From the IMG/VR virus record IMGVR_UViG_3300043409_000928, positions 1 through 64,000 of that record: DNA of 64,000 nt; one strand, 5' to 3'. The DNA is from a virus. Numbering within the stretch: the first letter of the stretch is position 1; every line of letters begins with the position of its first letter. Made by a program: the position numbers and the translations under genes. The notes under the pieces were generated by a model. That model was not told the origin of the DNA and did no database searches. It worked only from the letters and a program-made list of their open reading frames with translations. Shown here in pieces: positions 7,269 to 15,433 of this stretch.

Positions 7269-7431
7269 TCTCATCGTACTTTGCCATGGCTAGTCGACGT
7301 GCAAGCCATAATCTAAATTTTACATAATCCGATAAGTCGTCTTCAACCAACTTACCAAACTCTGCACTTCTTCGATTACGACCATAAGTGACCTCATCGT
7401 TTATGATGAGGTCACTGTCTTCTAGCTCAAA
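7258..7431 (-). CDS. 57-aa reading frame lacking a normal start (possible frameshift product)
   Basis: A convincingly protein-like frame (FELEDSDLIINDEVTYGR through LARRLAMAKYDEKWG) opens 1 nt past the stop codon of the upstream secreted protein, in the +1 frame. It has no ATG, GTG or TTG before its last ten codons. A 12-bp hairpin (7387-7416) lies inside it. Either a +1 frameshift around AAG-TAA joins the two, or a non-canonical start is used, or it is a decayed gene. Confidence 0.45.
   Translation of the reverse strand, partial: FELEDSDLIINDEVTYGRNRRSAEFGKLVEDDLSDYVKFRLWLARRLAMAKYDEKWG
7387..7416 (-). other. 12-bp perfect hairpin inside a coding frame
   Basis: AGTGACCTCATC, 6-nt loop, GATGAGGTCACT. 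It begins 16 nt after the TAA of the 7433-7660 gene and lacks a following U-run, so it is not a normal terminator. Confidence 0.6.
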
Positions 7432-7432
7432 T

Positions 7433-7660
7433 TTACTTTGCTGGTGTAGCGGCTGGCTTTGCGTCTGCTTTAGGTGCGTCTTTCTTTGCACTGTCACTTT
7501 TAGCAGGCTTCTTTTCGTCCTTCTTAACTTCGGCCTTGGCTGGAGCAGGTGCTGTAACAGCAGGTGCGGCTGGCTTGGCTTCTTCTTTCTTGGCGGCAGG
7601 TGCTTGTGCAAATGCAGTAGCGGCAAACATGGTTGCGACGATGGCGGATACTAGTTTCAT
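7433..7660 (-). CDS. Secreted Ala/Lys/Pro-rich protein, 75 aa
   Basis: Signal peptide MKLVSAIVATMFAATAFA, then a low-complexity mature part of Lys, Ala and Pro (PAAKKEEAKPAAPAV type repeats). Such small periplasmic proteins are common in Burkholderiales. No catalytic motif. The adjacent 57-aa frame downstream may be joined to it by frameshifting. Confidence 0.7.
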   Translation of the reverse strand: MKLVSAIVATMFAATAFAQAPAAKKEEAKPAAPAVTAPAPAKAEVKKDEKKPAKSDSAKKDAPKADAKPAATPAK

Positions 7661-7766
7661 AAAATACCTTTAAAGTTATATACACACATTATTGTCTGTA
7701 TACATATATAACGCTTTGACTGACACTACAGTTGACACAATCCGGACAAATTTGGTAAATATTGTT

Positions 7767-8036
7767 ATGCCTGTTACACCTCCACCTTCAATTGCCGTTC
7801 GAGCCATAATCCAAGGGTACATTCCCGGACAACGAAGAATTTTTATTCTTTGGAACGCTAGAAACACAACTAAACTAGCATGTACCGCAATTGGTAATTC
7901 ACTACCATTTAATAACACAACTGGTTTCTATGTTAATCGGATGAGATTTGGCAGAGGCGCTACTTTTTTATTCACTGCAACTGGCCCAGGTGGCAGTAGT
8001 CAAGCAGTAATATCAGTAAGCCCACAAAACTTTTAA
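7767..8036 (+). CDS. Small beta-rich phage protein, 89 aa
   Basis: Start set at ATG 7767 (MPVTPPPSIAVRA), 6 nt after GGTAAATATT; the gene at 14751 is preceded by the same box. The composition (alternating hydrophobics, GPGGSSQAVISVSP) suggests an Ig-like or carbohydrate-binding beta fold. The longer upstream frame begins with TTG and lacks an RBS. Convergent overlap of 4 nt with the 8033-8287 gene. Confidence 0.6.
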   Translation: MPVTPPPSIAVRAIIQGYIPGQRRIFILWNARNTTKLACTAIGNSLPFNNTTGFYVNRMRFGRGATFLFTATGPGGSSQAVISVSPQNF

Positions 8037-8287
8037 CAACATAGTCCGGACAATTTAAGTAAAACTTCTGTTTCTTTTTCTACATCGGCCCAAATATCTA
8101 CGGTGATACTGTGTGGTGTCATTGCTCCATTGGTCCAGTACATTTGATCTGTGGTAATTCCAAACTGTTCCACCACTTGACGACCGTCGGGCAGTTGCGT
8201 CCACTCATACACAGCGGCCGCGGCATATATTTCAACATCTGCCGGATCACCTAATTTAAGATTTACAAGCCTTACTCGCTGTCGCAT
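8033..8287 (-). CDS. Hypothetical protein, 84 aa
   Basis: Predicted mixed alpha/beta protein (KLGDPADVEIYAAAAVYEW...) ending in CC. Its start overlaps the end of the 103-aa gene by 16 nt. No recognised family. Confidence 0.65.
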   Translation of the reverse strand: MRQRVRLVNLKLGDPADVEIYAAAAVYEWTQLPDGRQVVEQFGITTDQMYWTNGAMTPHSITVDIWADVEKETEVLLKLSGLCC

Positions 8288-8583
8288 TCAATCAGTATCT
8301 TGGCCATGGCCAAGTCCTCTCTATTTTTAAAAGCCACTGCAATACCAATGGTGTTGCCACGATTGGGATCAAGAAACTGTTGCTGTGCCACATTGATGAT
8401 GCTAATTTGGTGTTCTTCCAATTGCTGTCGAACTTCTGCAATGGCCGCACGAATCTCCTGTTGTATATTAATAAACTCGTTGCCTGTTACATCTTCATAG
8501 AAGTGAAACTTTTTATACACCATCCAGTAGTGTGACCGTTCATCGGTCCACATATGATTAAAATCGTTTATTGCTTTTGCCAT
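8272..8583 (-). CDS. Hypothetical protein, 103 aa
   Basis: Predicted helical protein with a central EIRAAIAEVRQQLEEH helix and a beta-like DPNRGNTIGIAVAF segment. Overlaps the 3' end of the upstream hydrolase lipoprotein gene by 26 nt and the downstream gene by 16 nt. Such compact overlaps are typical of phage operons. Confidence 0.65.
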   Translation of the reverse strand: MAKAINDFNHMWTDERSHYWMVYKKFHFYEDVTGNEFINIQQEIRAAIAEVRQQLEEHQISIINVAQQQFLDPNRGNTIGIAVAFKNREDLAMAKILIECDSE

Positions 8584-9520
8584 TTAGTGTCTCATTAACA
8601 AACTTTTTAATTTTGTCTTGCATGTCAATTGTAGTAGAATCTGATCTACAAATTGCATACTGATTATAGATATTCATTGCCTTCCCGCATTCGCCATCAA
8701 CTGAAGGGGTATGAGCACCTCTGTTTGAGGTGTCCCATCCGTGAGTTGCATCAGGATAGTGAATCCATGCAGTGGCTTCTGTAAAGATTCTAGTAGAACA
8801 CTGGCTACTTGGTGTAGCAGTATCTTTACCACCAGTGAACACAATCACAGGAACCCAGTATGGACCAAGTCTTGGGGAATCTCTATAGCCTTGACTCTGA
8901 CATACTGGGTACAAACTAATGCCGCCCTGGTAGATACCTTTGGCATTTTCTGTGATAAACTTTTCATCAGTAAATGTTCGCATTACCGTCCATCCGCCTT
9001 GACTACCACCCATTAAAAATATCTTGTTTTTGTCAACTCCTTGCGTTTGTAGCCATCGTCCTGCGGCAATAGAATCAAGCATACGCATATTGACACCAAA
9101 GCGATTAAAAGTTGCCCAATTCTCTTCTCGTCCGCGAGACCAAAAGCTGTCAAGTATCAGAGTGTTGGCACCCAATGCACTACGGGCCCACAATGCAGTG
9201 GCAAAGTCGCCAGGTACTAATCCATGACCACCATGTACTATAACAAATGTGGGCCTATCTTTTACTCCGGCTGGATGTGGATTCCAACTTGCAAGCAAAT
9301 TACCCTGCCCGTTAAAGGAAGGAATAGTGGCCTGCATAGGTGCCAAATTTACTTTAATTGTATTGTTATAAAGACTGAACGCATTTTTTAGCGGACGTTC
9401 CGGAGCAGTTGTTGTTATAATAGGTGGTTGAAAATATTCAACATCTGCAACATTAAATGCACTGGTTGAAGCGCAACCAGTTAAAGTAAACCCCAACGCT
9501 AGGACCAATTTGCAAAGCAT
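8558..9520 (-). CDS. Lipoprotein alpha/beta hydrolase (dienelactone-hydrolase-like)
   Basis: 320 aa from ATG 9520, 6 nt after GGAG. A lipoprotein signal ends in the lipobox LTGC (Cys16). The hydrolase core has HGGHGL (oxyanion region), the nucleophile elbow GGSQGGW, an acid in FTGGKDTATP and the catalytic His in DATHGWD. An extracytoplasmic esterase or peptidase acting on host envelope or nutrients is plausible; the substrate is unknown. Promoter at 9550-9578. Unusual phage cargo. Confidence 0.85.
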   Translation of the reverse strand: MLCKLVLALGFTLTGCASTSAFNVADVEYFQPPIITTTAPERPLKNAFSLYNNTIKVNLAPMQATIPSFNGQGNLLASWNPHPAGVKDRPTFVIVHGGHGLVPGDFATALWARSALGANTLILDSFWSRGREENWATFNRFGVNMRMLDSIAAGRWLQTQGVDKNKIFLMGGSQGGWTVMRTFTDEKFITENAKGIYQGGISLYPVCQSQGYRDSPRLGPYWVPVIVFTGGKDTATPSSQCSTRIFTEATAWIHYPDATHGWDTSNRGAHTPSVDGECGKAMNIYNQYAICRSDSTTIDMQDKIKKFVNETLNGKSNKRF

Positions 9521-9549
9521 AATACACTCCAATGAGTTTAAGTACTTTG

Positions 9550-9578
9550 ATTTTAACTGAAAATGTCAGTTAGGTCAA
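9550..9578 (-). promoter_or_regulatory. Sigma-70 promoter
   Basis: Minus strand TTGACC, 17 bp, TAAAAT, reading into the hydrolase lipoprotein gene. Confidence 0.65.
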
Positions 9579-9811
9579 CCGTTTTTTGTGTGAGTGCTTT
9601 TGGCAATTTGGGCCAAGCTACTCAGAACCAATGACTGTGCTATGGCCCAAGCGCCTTGCCAGACCCAGAACTTTACAGGATCAGTGGACCAAAATTCAAG
9701 TATCATGATTTCGGTGCCAATTGCAAGTGCAATCAATCCCAGTAGAAACAGGGCACCACCCAGCATGAACGTTCTTTCAATTAAGCGCAGTTCGGCTCCC
9801 ACATTACGCAT
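9575..9811 (-). CDS. Two-TM small membrane protein, 78 aa
   Basis: Start taken as ATG 9811 (MRNVGAELRLIERTFMLGG), inside the end of the upstream 66-aa gene. Two hydrophobic helices (about residues 15-36 and 48-66) are separated by a short loop. No family recognised. The start overlap suggests translational coupling. Confidence 0.62.
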   Translation of the reverse strand: MRNVGAELRLIERTFMLGGALFLLGLIALAIGTEIMILEFWSTDPVKFWVWQGAWAIAQSLVLSSLAQIAKSTHTKNG

Positions 9812-10004
9812 CGTTGTAGTCCCGGTGTTGCACAATATAACTGGCCTTGGGGAATGCCAAACGAAGAGTCTTGTCTAACTTGCGCTCTAATTCTTCTCTG
9901 CGATTGGCTAGAATCTCGGAAGCGGTCTGACTTGATTCAGTCTTCCAACGACCAATCCATTTGCCGTTTTCTTTTGCTACTCCAACTTTGATATGAACAA
10001 TCAT
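9804..10004 (-). CDS. Hypothetical protein, 66 aa
   Basis: Charged soluble protein with beta-like MIVHIKVGVAKENGKWIGRW followed by a basic helix (ANRREELERKLDK). Promoter at 10028-10056 and an AAGAGGAATT leader support the start. Confidence 0.68.
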   Translation of the reverse strand: MIVHIKVGVAKENGKWIGRWKTESSQTASEILANRREELERKLDKTLRLAFPKASYIVQHRDYNDA

Positions 10005-10027
10005 AAATTCCTCTTATAAATAATTCA

Positions 10028-10056
10028 ATTATACAATCAGTTATGCCTGCTGTCAA
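10028..10056 (-). promoter_or_regulatory. Sigma-70 promoter
   Basis: Minus strand TTGACA, 17 bp, TATAAT. Drives the 9804-10004 gene; diverges from the symporter operon. Confidence 0.82.
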
Positions 10057-10125
10057 CCATATTTATGTGGACAAGCACCCGGCTGTTTGATTTGATATAT
10101 AAATTTTTAAAAGGAGAAGGCAACC

Positions 10126-11562
10126 ATGCCATTGTTTACACCATTTGAGGGTGCATTACTATTTGCAGGATATGGAATTTTAATGTACATTTTAACTCAA
10201 TTTTTCACTAGGACAGTATCAGGAACCAAAGAAGGTTACTTGTTGGCAGATCGGGGCGTAAGTCCATTGATTGGCGCTATTAGTATTTCTTCGGCTTGGA
10301 TATGGGCCGGCGCAATTTTCTTAAGTTCAGAAATTGCTTATAAATGGGGCTGGCCAGGCCTGTTCTATTTTTCAATCATGAACATTCTAACGCTGTTCTT
10401 ATTTGCACCGTTTGCACAGAAGATTAGAAACTTGGCACCCCAAGGCTTTACTTGGAGTTCGTTTTTGAAAGAACGATTTGGTGGCCGTGTGCAAGGTGTA
10501 TACCTGGTATTGTTTGTTATGTTTGCTATTTGCGTACTGACATTCAATATTTTTGCCGCTTCTAAACTGGTACAGACATTGACAGGCATCAGCTTTGTTA
10601 CTTCGTCTATAGTACTAACTGCTCTTGCACTACTTTATAACCTGCGAAAAGGTTTAAAGGCAACAATCGTTACTGAAACATTCAAGTTGGGTATTGTTGG
10701 TCTATCAGTATTATTAGTTGTTCCGGCATTGTTCTTTGCAACAGATGGTTGGACTACACTGGCCGCAGGTATCAATGGTGCTTCTGGCAAATACACAAGC
10801 CTGTGGGGTACACCTGAAGCCTGGACATTGTTTATCACTTATGGTTTGATCACGCTGTTTAGTCAATGGGCCAATCCTTGGGCAGATAACAGTTTCCACC
10901 AACGTGCTTTTGCTGTGCCGCAAGACAAGGTGTTTAAGACATTCTCTTTGGCCACAGTATTGTTTGCTGGTATTCCATTGTTGATTGGTACCATTGGATT
11001 CTTTGCTGTTGGTGCAGGCATCAAGGTAGAAGGTTCAGCACTGCAAATGGTTAACATTATCACAATCGGACAGTTACTACCAAGTTGGTTAGTTGTACTG
11101 TTTGCATTTGCGGCATTTGCGGCCATGGTTTCAATTGCTGACAGTCAACTTACTTCGCTGTCAAGCTTGGTAGGACACGACCTACACGAAAAGTTTGGTA
11201 GCGACACTGATCCAGTTAAGTTTAGTCGTATTGCTATGCTATTGGCAAGTGTGCTTGTTGTGGGCCTAGTAAACATTCCAGGCTTTACACTACTATACTT
11301 GATCATGATCATTGCTATGGTTCGTATTACAACGCTATTCCCAAGTTTGTTGGCACTTAACGCACCGCGGTTGGTAACAAGTGCAGGTTTATTCTGGGGT
11401 ATGTTAACAGGTATCGTAGTTGGTATTCCAATGTACGCATACGGTTCATACTTTAAAATACCAGACTTGGCCATGACAGGGTTCTTTACTACATTGGTAA
11501 TTGTACCTGTGTTTGTTCTAATCATTAGTTTTTTTACAAAAAAAAATAATATGGCAGACTAA
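10126..11562 (+). CDS. Sodium:solute symporter (SSS family)
   Basis: 478 aa with about 13 hydrophobic segments, behind a strong AAAAGGAGAAGG ribosome-binding site. The N-terminal half shows the SSS pattern: TKEGYLLADRGVSPLIGAISISSAWIWAG, then FAPFAQKIR, and WANPWADNSFHQRAFA in the middle. Members couple sodium entry to uptake of sugars, amino acids, organic acids or urea; the substrate here cannot be read. Full-length, so probably functional. A rho-independent terminator follows at 11587-11616. Confidence 0.9.
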   Translation: MPLFTPFEGALLFAGYGILMYILTQFFTRTVSGTKEGYLLADRGVSPLIGAISISSAWIWAGAIFLSSEIAYKWGWPGLFYFSIMNILTLFLFAPFAQKIRNLAPQGFTWSSFLKERFGGRVQGVYLVLFVMFAICVLTFNIFAASKLVQTLTGISFVTSSIVLTALALLYNLRKGLKATIVTETFKLGIVGLSVLLVVPALFFATDGWTTLAAGINGASGKYTSLWGTPEAWTLFITYGLITLFSQWANPWADNSFHQRAFAVPQDKVFKTFSLATVLFAGIPLLIGTIGFFAVGAGIKVEGSALQMVNIITIGQLLPSWLVVLFAFAAFAAMVSIADSQLTSLSSLVGHDLHEKFGSDTDPVKFSRIAMLLASVLVVGLVNIPGFTLLYLIMIIAMVRITTLFPSLLALNAPRLVTSAGLFWGMLTGIVVGIPMYAYGSYFKIPDLAMTGFFTTLVIVPVFVLIISFFTKKNNMAD

Positions 11563-11586
11563 CCATACATTCTAGCACATAAATAG

Positions 11587-11616
11587 AAGGAGCAGTTAAA
11601 TGCTCCTTTTATTTTT
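11587..11616 (+). terminator. Rho-independent terminator
   Basis: AAGGAGCA, loop GTTAAA, TGCTCCTTTTATTTTT. Separates the symporter from the hydroxylase gene. Confidence 0.8.
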
Positions 11617-11624
11617 GGACAAAA

Positions 11625-12395
11625 ATGCACCTTACCAATCCCGACCATCCAATTCTATTCAAACTGCCATATGCTATTTCAGCAGAAGACCAACAAGCAA
11701 TTATCAACTATGCATATGAACATTCCAACAGTTGGAGTGGACAAGTTCAAGTATGGGACGATGATCGTGCTCAGTACGATCAAACAGATTACTTTGGCCG
11801 AGTACAGATCACACGTTTAACACAGGCCAGCATTGACCGTATCGCACACGACGGTAACTTAAATTCAAATTGGATTAACTGGGCCGCACGATTAGAACCT
11901 ACACTGGATTGGGAATGGATTGATACTCCTATTACTCCCATCTTACAAAAATATGTAGACCAAATCAAACACTTGTACGTTAAATTCAATCGTGTGCTTA
12001 TTCTTGTACAAAAGCCAGGTAGTGCGATTCCCATGCACTCTGACAAGGTAGTGAAGAATCAATACTCAGAAGAAAAGTTTGCACCCGGACCTGCTGTTGA
12101 TTTAAAAATGACAGAAAACAATGCACACTGGGACTACAACAGGTACCTGACTCTGAAATGGCCGCTGACAGAACTACCAGGCAATAACGGCACTCCAGCA
12201 GTGAGCATTGACGGGCAGGAGTTTCATTACAATACACACAACAACTTGTTTGCCATCAATGAAGTAGATATACTACATGGTGCAGGTGCAGTAGATCATC
12301 GTCGTGGAGTAATCTTCTTAGACGGGTTACTAGATTACGAAGCACTACGCAAAGAAACTTGGTTACCAATGGAGTTAAGCAATGCAATTTATTAA
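11625..12395 (+). CDS. Aspartyl/asparaginyl hydroxylase-like 2OG-Fe(II) oxygenase
   Basis: 256 aa. The Fe ligand pair His138-x-Asp140 lies in AIPMHSDK, with the distal His in VDILHGAGAVDHRRGVIFLDG; its arginine fits the 2-oxoglutarate-binding position. The spacing matches the double-stranded beta-helix oxygenases of the Asp/Asn beta-hydroxylase group. The last 14 nt overlap the next gene, an asparagine-synthetase-like enzyme, so both are likely in one pathway. Substrate unknown. Confidence 0.75.
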   Translation: MHLTNPDHPILFKLPYAISAEDQQAIINYAYEHSNSWSGQVQVWDDDRAQYDQTDYFGRVQITRLTQASIDRIAHDGNLNSNWINWAARLEPTLDWEWIDTPITPILQKYVDQIKHLYVKFNRVLILVQKPGSAIPMHSDKVVKNQYSEEKFAPGPAVDLKMTENNAHWDYNRYLTLKWPLTELPGNNGTPAVSIDGQEFHYNTHNNLFAINEVDILHGAGAVDHRRGVIFLDGLLDYEALRKETWLPMELSNAIY

Positions 12396-13812
12396 TGCAC
12401 GACCAGAGTTTAAAGTATACCAAGACAGCATGGTGGCTGGTGCCACACTTTATTACAACGGTATATTTGACCAAAGTATAGACTCTGTGTTCAAAACACT
12501 TGATGCAGGTGGTTTTCCCACAGGATTGCGTGGCAACTTTGCGTTTGTATTCCAAAATGAAAAGCGAGTAGTTGGCGCAGTGGATCACGCTCCTAATATA
12601 AATTTATTTTACACTGATAGTTATGTATGTCACATATTTCTAAATGTAGATGACTTGACCACAAAACAACAGTATGCTCCAGTTGTCAACCAACGCTGGC
12701 TTTTTTGGGGAGGAAGTGTAGGCCAACGTACCAGTAATCCAGACATACTGCGATTAGAGGCCGGCACCTACTTTGAAAAAGACTTAGAGTCAAATGATAT
12801 ATCAATACACACTTATATTGATTTACACACACATCATCGCGATCCTTCAATTACTGTTGGTGACATTGCGGATATTACAGAACAGATCATTGAAGAACAA
12901 ACACGCGAACCATTTAACTTATTGTGGAGCTCAGGAACAGACAGTAATTGTATTCTGGGCTTTATTCGAAAACTAAATCGCACAGACAATTGCCAACTTA
13001 TTTCGTTGTACTCGGAAGCTTCTATCACAGACGAAAGGCCACAATGCAAGTACTTAGAAGGCGTATATGGTCTGGAAGCCGAATACAAAAATCTAGGCAA
13101 GTATGTTGGTATAACAGACGAAATAGTAAGTAGGTTCCGAAGTGAAGCAGAGTCTGAAGCGTATAAAAAGAACTTTCAACGAACCTGGCGTGGTTTTTGG
13201 TATGAACCAAATGTGTTTCAAAAGTACACTACACTGTATGACATGGGAGTACATACCAAACCTACGTTCACTGGCGAAGTAGGTGATCAGATATTTGGCA
13301 GTCGATTTGGAAAACTGCTGTTAAACTATTTGTCACATGTGCCTAATCCAACCAATGATGACATAGGCGAACTATTTGCCAGTGCTGATGCGTTTCGTTT
13401 TAAACGTGCGGCAACTATACAATATCCATGTTGGATAAAATCTTTAGAAAATAATGCTGGACGCAATGCTGGATGGAACGAAGCCAAATCTTGGATAAGC
13501 CAAAAGTGGAAGGAAATAGACACTGACGGAGATATTGTTAACAAAGCAGAACTGTTACAATATCTATACAAAGGTTCGCATAGGGTGTTTAACTACGGGC
13601 AATTAATTGACTGTGATTTCCGACACCCATTCACAGACTACAGATTATTCCATACAGTGTTTAAAACACCAGGTCATTGGAAAATTACCAATGGAAAGAC
13701 ACGCAGGCTTAGCCTAAATATTATCAACAACTTTGTAGATGCTGGCCCATGGACATGGGCCAAAAGTGGTATACAATTGTCTATGCAACAAACTTATAAA
13801 CCGGTAAAATAA
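12382..13812 (+). CDS. Asparagine-synthetase-like PP-loop enzyme without the N-terminal Cys
   Basis: 476 aa with two domains. Residues 1-150 resemble the Ntn glutaminase-like domain of class B asparagine synthetases (TGLRGNFAFVF, AVDHAPNINLFYT), but the nucleophile Cys2 is replaced by Gln, so glutamine hydrolysis is unlikely. Residues 178-476 form a PP-loop ATPase domain with SSGTDS at 183-188. Beta-lactam synthetase and lasso-peptide cyclase also use a degenerate N-domain. It may adenylate a carboxylate to make an amide. Confidence 0.8.
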   Translation: MQFINARPEFKVYQDSMVAGATLYYNGIFDQSIDSVFKTLDAGGFPTGLRGNFAFVFQNEKRVVGAVDHAPNINLFYTDSYVCHIFLNVDDLTTKQQYAPVVNQRWLFWGGSVGQRTSNPDILRLEAGTYFEKDLESNDISIHTYIDLHTHHRDPSITVGDIADITEQIIEEQTREPFNLLWSSGTDSNCILGFIRKLNRTDNCQLISLYSEASITDERPQCKYLEGVYGLEAEYKNLGKYVGITDEIVSRFRSEAESEAYKKNFQRTWRGFWYEPNVFQKYTTLYDMGVHTKPTFTGEVGDQIFGSRFGKLLLNYLSHVPNPTNDDIGELFASADAFRFKRAATIQYPCWIKSLENNAGRNAGWNEAKSWISQKWKEIDTDGDIVNKAELLQYLYKGSHRVFNYGQLIDCDFRHPFTDYRLFHTVFKTPGHWKITNGKTRRLSLNIINNFVDAGPWTWAKSGIQLSMQQTYKPVK

Positions 13813-13813
13813 A

Positions 13814-14290
13814 ATGACAACACAAGAAGACATTAATAACATTGACGTTCGACACGTAGTATTTCTCGACACAGACATCGCAGGCGATCTTTACATGGAG
13901 AAGATGTACCCGTTGTGGTGCGATGTAGTTGTAGTAACATTAGAAGGCAAGTATCCAGAAAATCCAGTGCTTCGTGAACGAGTACTTGCCGAGTTATCAA
14001 CTAATAAAAACATATACTGTATGTTTTTTGGCGCCCGAGCGCAAAATCAATTAAACATTGCATCAGAACGCAGATTGTTTGTGTCTAACTATCTTATACG
14101 TGATTTGCAAGTATTTGGATGGCAAAAGAAAGGCATATTTGAGCTAGACGAAAGCAGAATCATGGAACTTTGTATGGTGTTCTGCAATACAATGTTTGAT
14201 CATGGACGCCTACAATCCTATAATTCAGTAATTGATCAACTTGAAAACAATGATTCGGTAAAGTGGTATCATCACTTAATTAAGTCATAA
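13814..14290 (+). CDS. Hypothetical protein of the hydroxylase/synthetase operon, 158 aa
   Basis: Starts 1 nt after the synthetase-like gene ends. VRHVVFLDTDIAGDLYMEKMYP followed by VVVVTLEGKYPENP looks like a Rossmann-like or HAD-like N-terminus, but the catalytic motifs are incomplete. Tight linkage suggests a shared pathway. Function not recognised. Confidence 0.65.
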   Translation: MTTQEDINNIDVRHVVFLDTDIAGDLYMEKMYPLWCDVVVVTLEGKYPENPVLRERVLAELSTNKNIYCMFFGARAQNQLNIASERRLFVSNYLIRDLQVFGWQKKGIFELDESRIMELCMVFCNTMFDHGRLQSYNSVIDQLENNDSVKWYHHLIKS

Positions 14291-14326
14291 TTTAAGGAAA
14301 TAGAGCACCCAAACCTATACCAGAGG

Positions 14327-14334
14327 TATAAATA
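14327..14334 (+). promoter_or_regulatory. T4-like late promoter box
   Basis: TATAAATA, 48 nt upstream of the ATG at 14383. Confidence 0.5.
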
Positions 14335-14382
14335 ACAACAAGCAAGTTCATAAGTAATTTGCAATTTAAAGGATTATATAAC

Positions 14383-14682
14383 ATGCCAGTTACAGTTACT
14401 ACAGTATCTACCCGTCCAAATTCAACAGTTGAATTTTGGACATTTAATGAGGAAACTCGCGCACACTTGACAGCTGAATTCAGAGATACAGGTAAGCTCA
14501 CGAGTAGAACAGACAGCATTAGCGAAGACAGTTTAACAAAAACTGTTGTTCGTACATTTGCTGACCCAGCCGCACTAGATGCGTATAGAATTGATGCGTT
14601 ACGTACGGCAGCATCTGAGTCGCAACGTGAATACAACACATTACATGGCCATACCACTACTGCCACTATTGCTGTTGTTTAA
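14383..14682 (+). CDS. Small phage protein, 99 aa
   Basis: Start chosen at ATG 14383 (MPVTVTTVSTRPNSTVEFW) behind AAAGGA. Thr/Ala/Glu-rich, predicted beta N-terminus and a helical DAYRIDALRTAASESQ segment. It has a late-type promoter box and a bidirectional terminator after it, so it is an independent unit. Function unknown; possibly a decoration or structural component. Confidence 0.6.
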   Translation: MPVTVTTVSTRPNSTVEFWTFNEETRAHLTAEFRDTGKLTSRTDSISEDSLTKTVVRTFADPAALDAYRIDALRTAASESQREYNTLHGHTTTATIAVV

Positions 14683-14705
14683 TTAGTAAGAATTACTGTT
14701 CAAAA

Positions 14706-14732
14706 AAATAGGCTACTTTAAGTAGCCTATTT
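14706..14732. terminator. Bidirectional terminator
   Basis: AAATAGGCTACTT and AAGTAGCCTATTT form a 13-bp perfect stem with A and U tracts. Confidence 0.75.
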
Positions 14733-14750
14733 GCATTGGTAAATATTAGT

Positions 14751-15425
14751 ATGACGCCTTATTTGACAGTTCCGTTTGCCCTGACAAATGATTCATTTGA
14801 TTGGTTAAACAACTACCTGAACCCAATGGTAGAAGAGTATCAAATAAATGCTACACTAGCATCAGGGTTGATAAACTTTAGTAACAGTCAGTTACAAGAC
14901 ATTTATAGTAGCACAGCCTGGATAGAAATTGTAGAGTATACTACACAACTTAGATTAAGCAATCCACGCCCGCAAATATTCATCTACAAAAGATTGCAAA
15001 AACCTAGACCTATCACATTGGGCAATCCTCATATTGACAGTTATGGTAATGATGGGATTGGAAATATTGTTGCTGTGCGTCTTAACATCATGCTTCGTGG
15101 GGAAGACTCAACTGAAATGGTTTGGTGGGATAAAGATCGTCACGATCCGGATGTGGTACGTACTGAATTTGCTCGTCCAGATAAATCAGTTCACGGGCGT
15201 TTACAAGCTCGCGGTAACTGTCTAGCAGAGCAATGGCAAATATTAGGGGAACCGGACTTTCGTGCCACACATTTGGCCAGAGTGCAAGAACATGCCAGCT
15301 TTGTACGCACTGATGTACTACATGCCCTGAACTGGGCTGGCAATCAGCCGCGTGTGATATTCAGTGTAAAGTTTGATGACCACTCATGGGAACACATTGA
15401 GCAACTAAGACTCGAATCACATTGA
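14751..15425 (+). CDS. 2OG-Fe(II) oxygenase-like protein, 224 aa
   Basis: Start taken at ATG 14751 (MTPYLTVPFALTN), 6 nt after GGTAAATATT. The likely Fe ligands are His-x-Asp in NPHIDSYG and a distal His in HALNWAGNQPRVIFSVKFDD with the following Arg for 2-oxoglutarate. Similar architecture to the 23648-24286, 30413-30955, 33856-34521 and 52705-53289 genes. Substrate unknown. Confidence 0.65.
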   Translation: MTPYLTVPFALTNDSFDWLNNYLNPMVEEYQINATLASGLINFSNSQLQDIYSSTAWIEIVEYTTQLRLSNPRPQIFIYKRLQKPRPITLGNPHIDSYGNDGIGNIVAVRLNIMLRGEDSTEMVWWDKDRHDPDVVRTEFARPDKSVHGRLQARGNCLAEQWQILGEPDFRATHLARVQEHASFVRTDVLHALNWAGNQPRVIFSVKFDDHSWEHIEQLRLESH

Positions 15426-15433
15426 TGTTTTAG

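Noticed and set aside
7258-7626. 122-codon minus frame starting at 7626
   Set aside because: The first half (LHLHKHLPPRKKKP) is a shadow of the secreted Ala/Lys-rich protein; only the last 57 codons look real and are listed separately.
12256-12588. Minus-strand ORFs across 11.8-13.6 kb
   Set aside because: All are opposite the hydroxylase and synthetase-like genes, which have catalytic motifs and overlaps.
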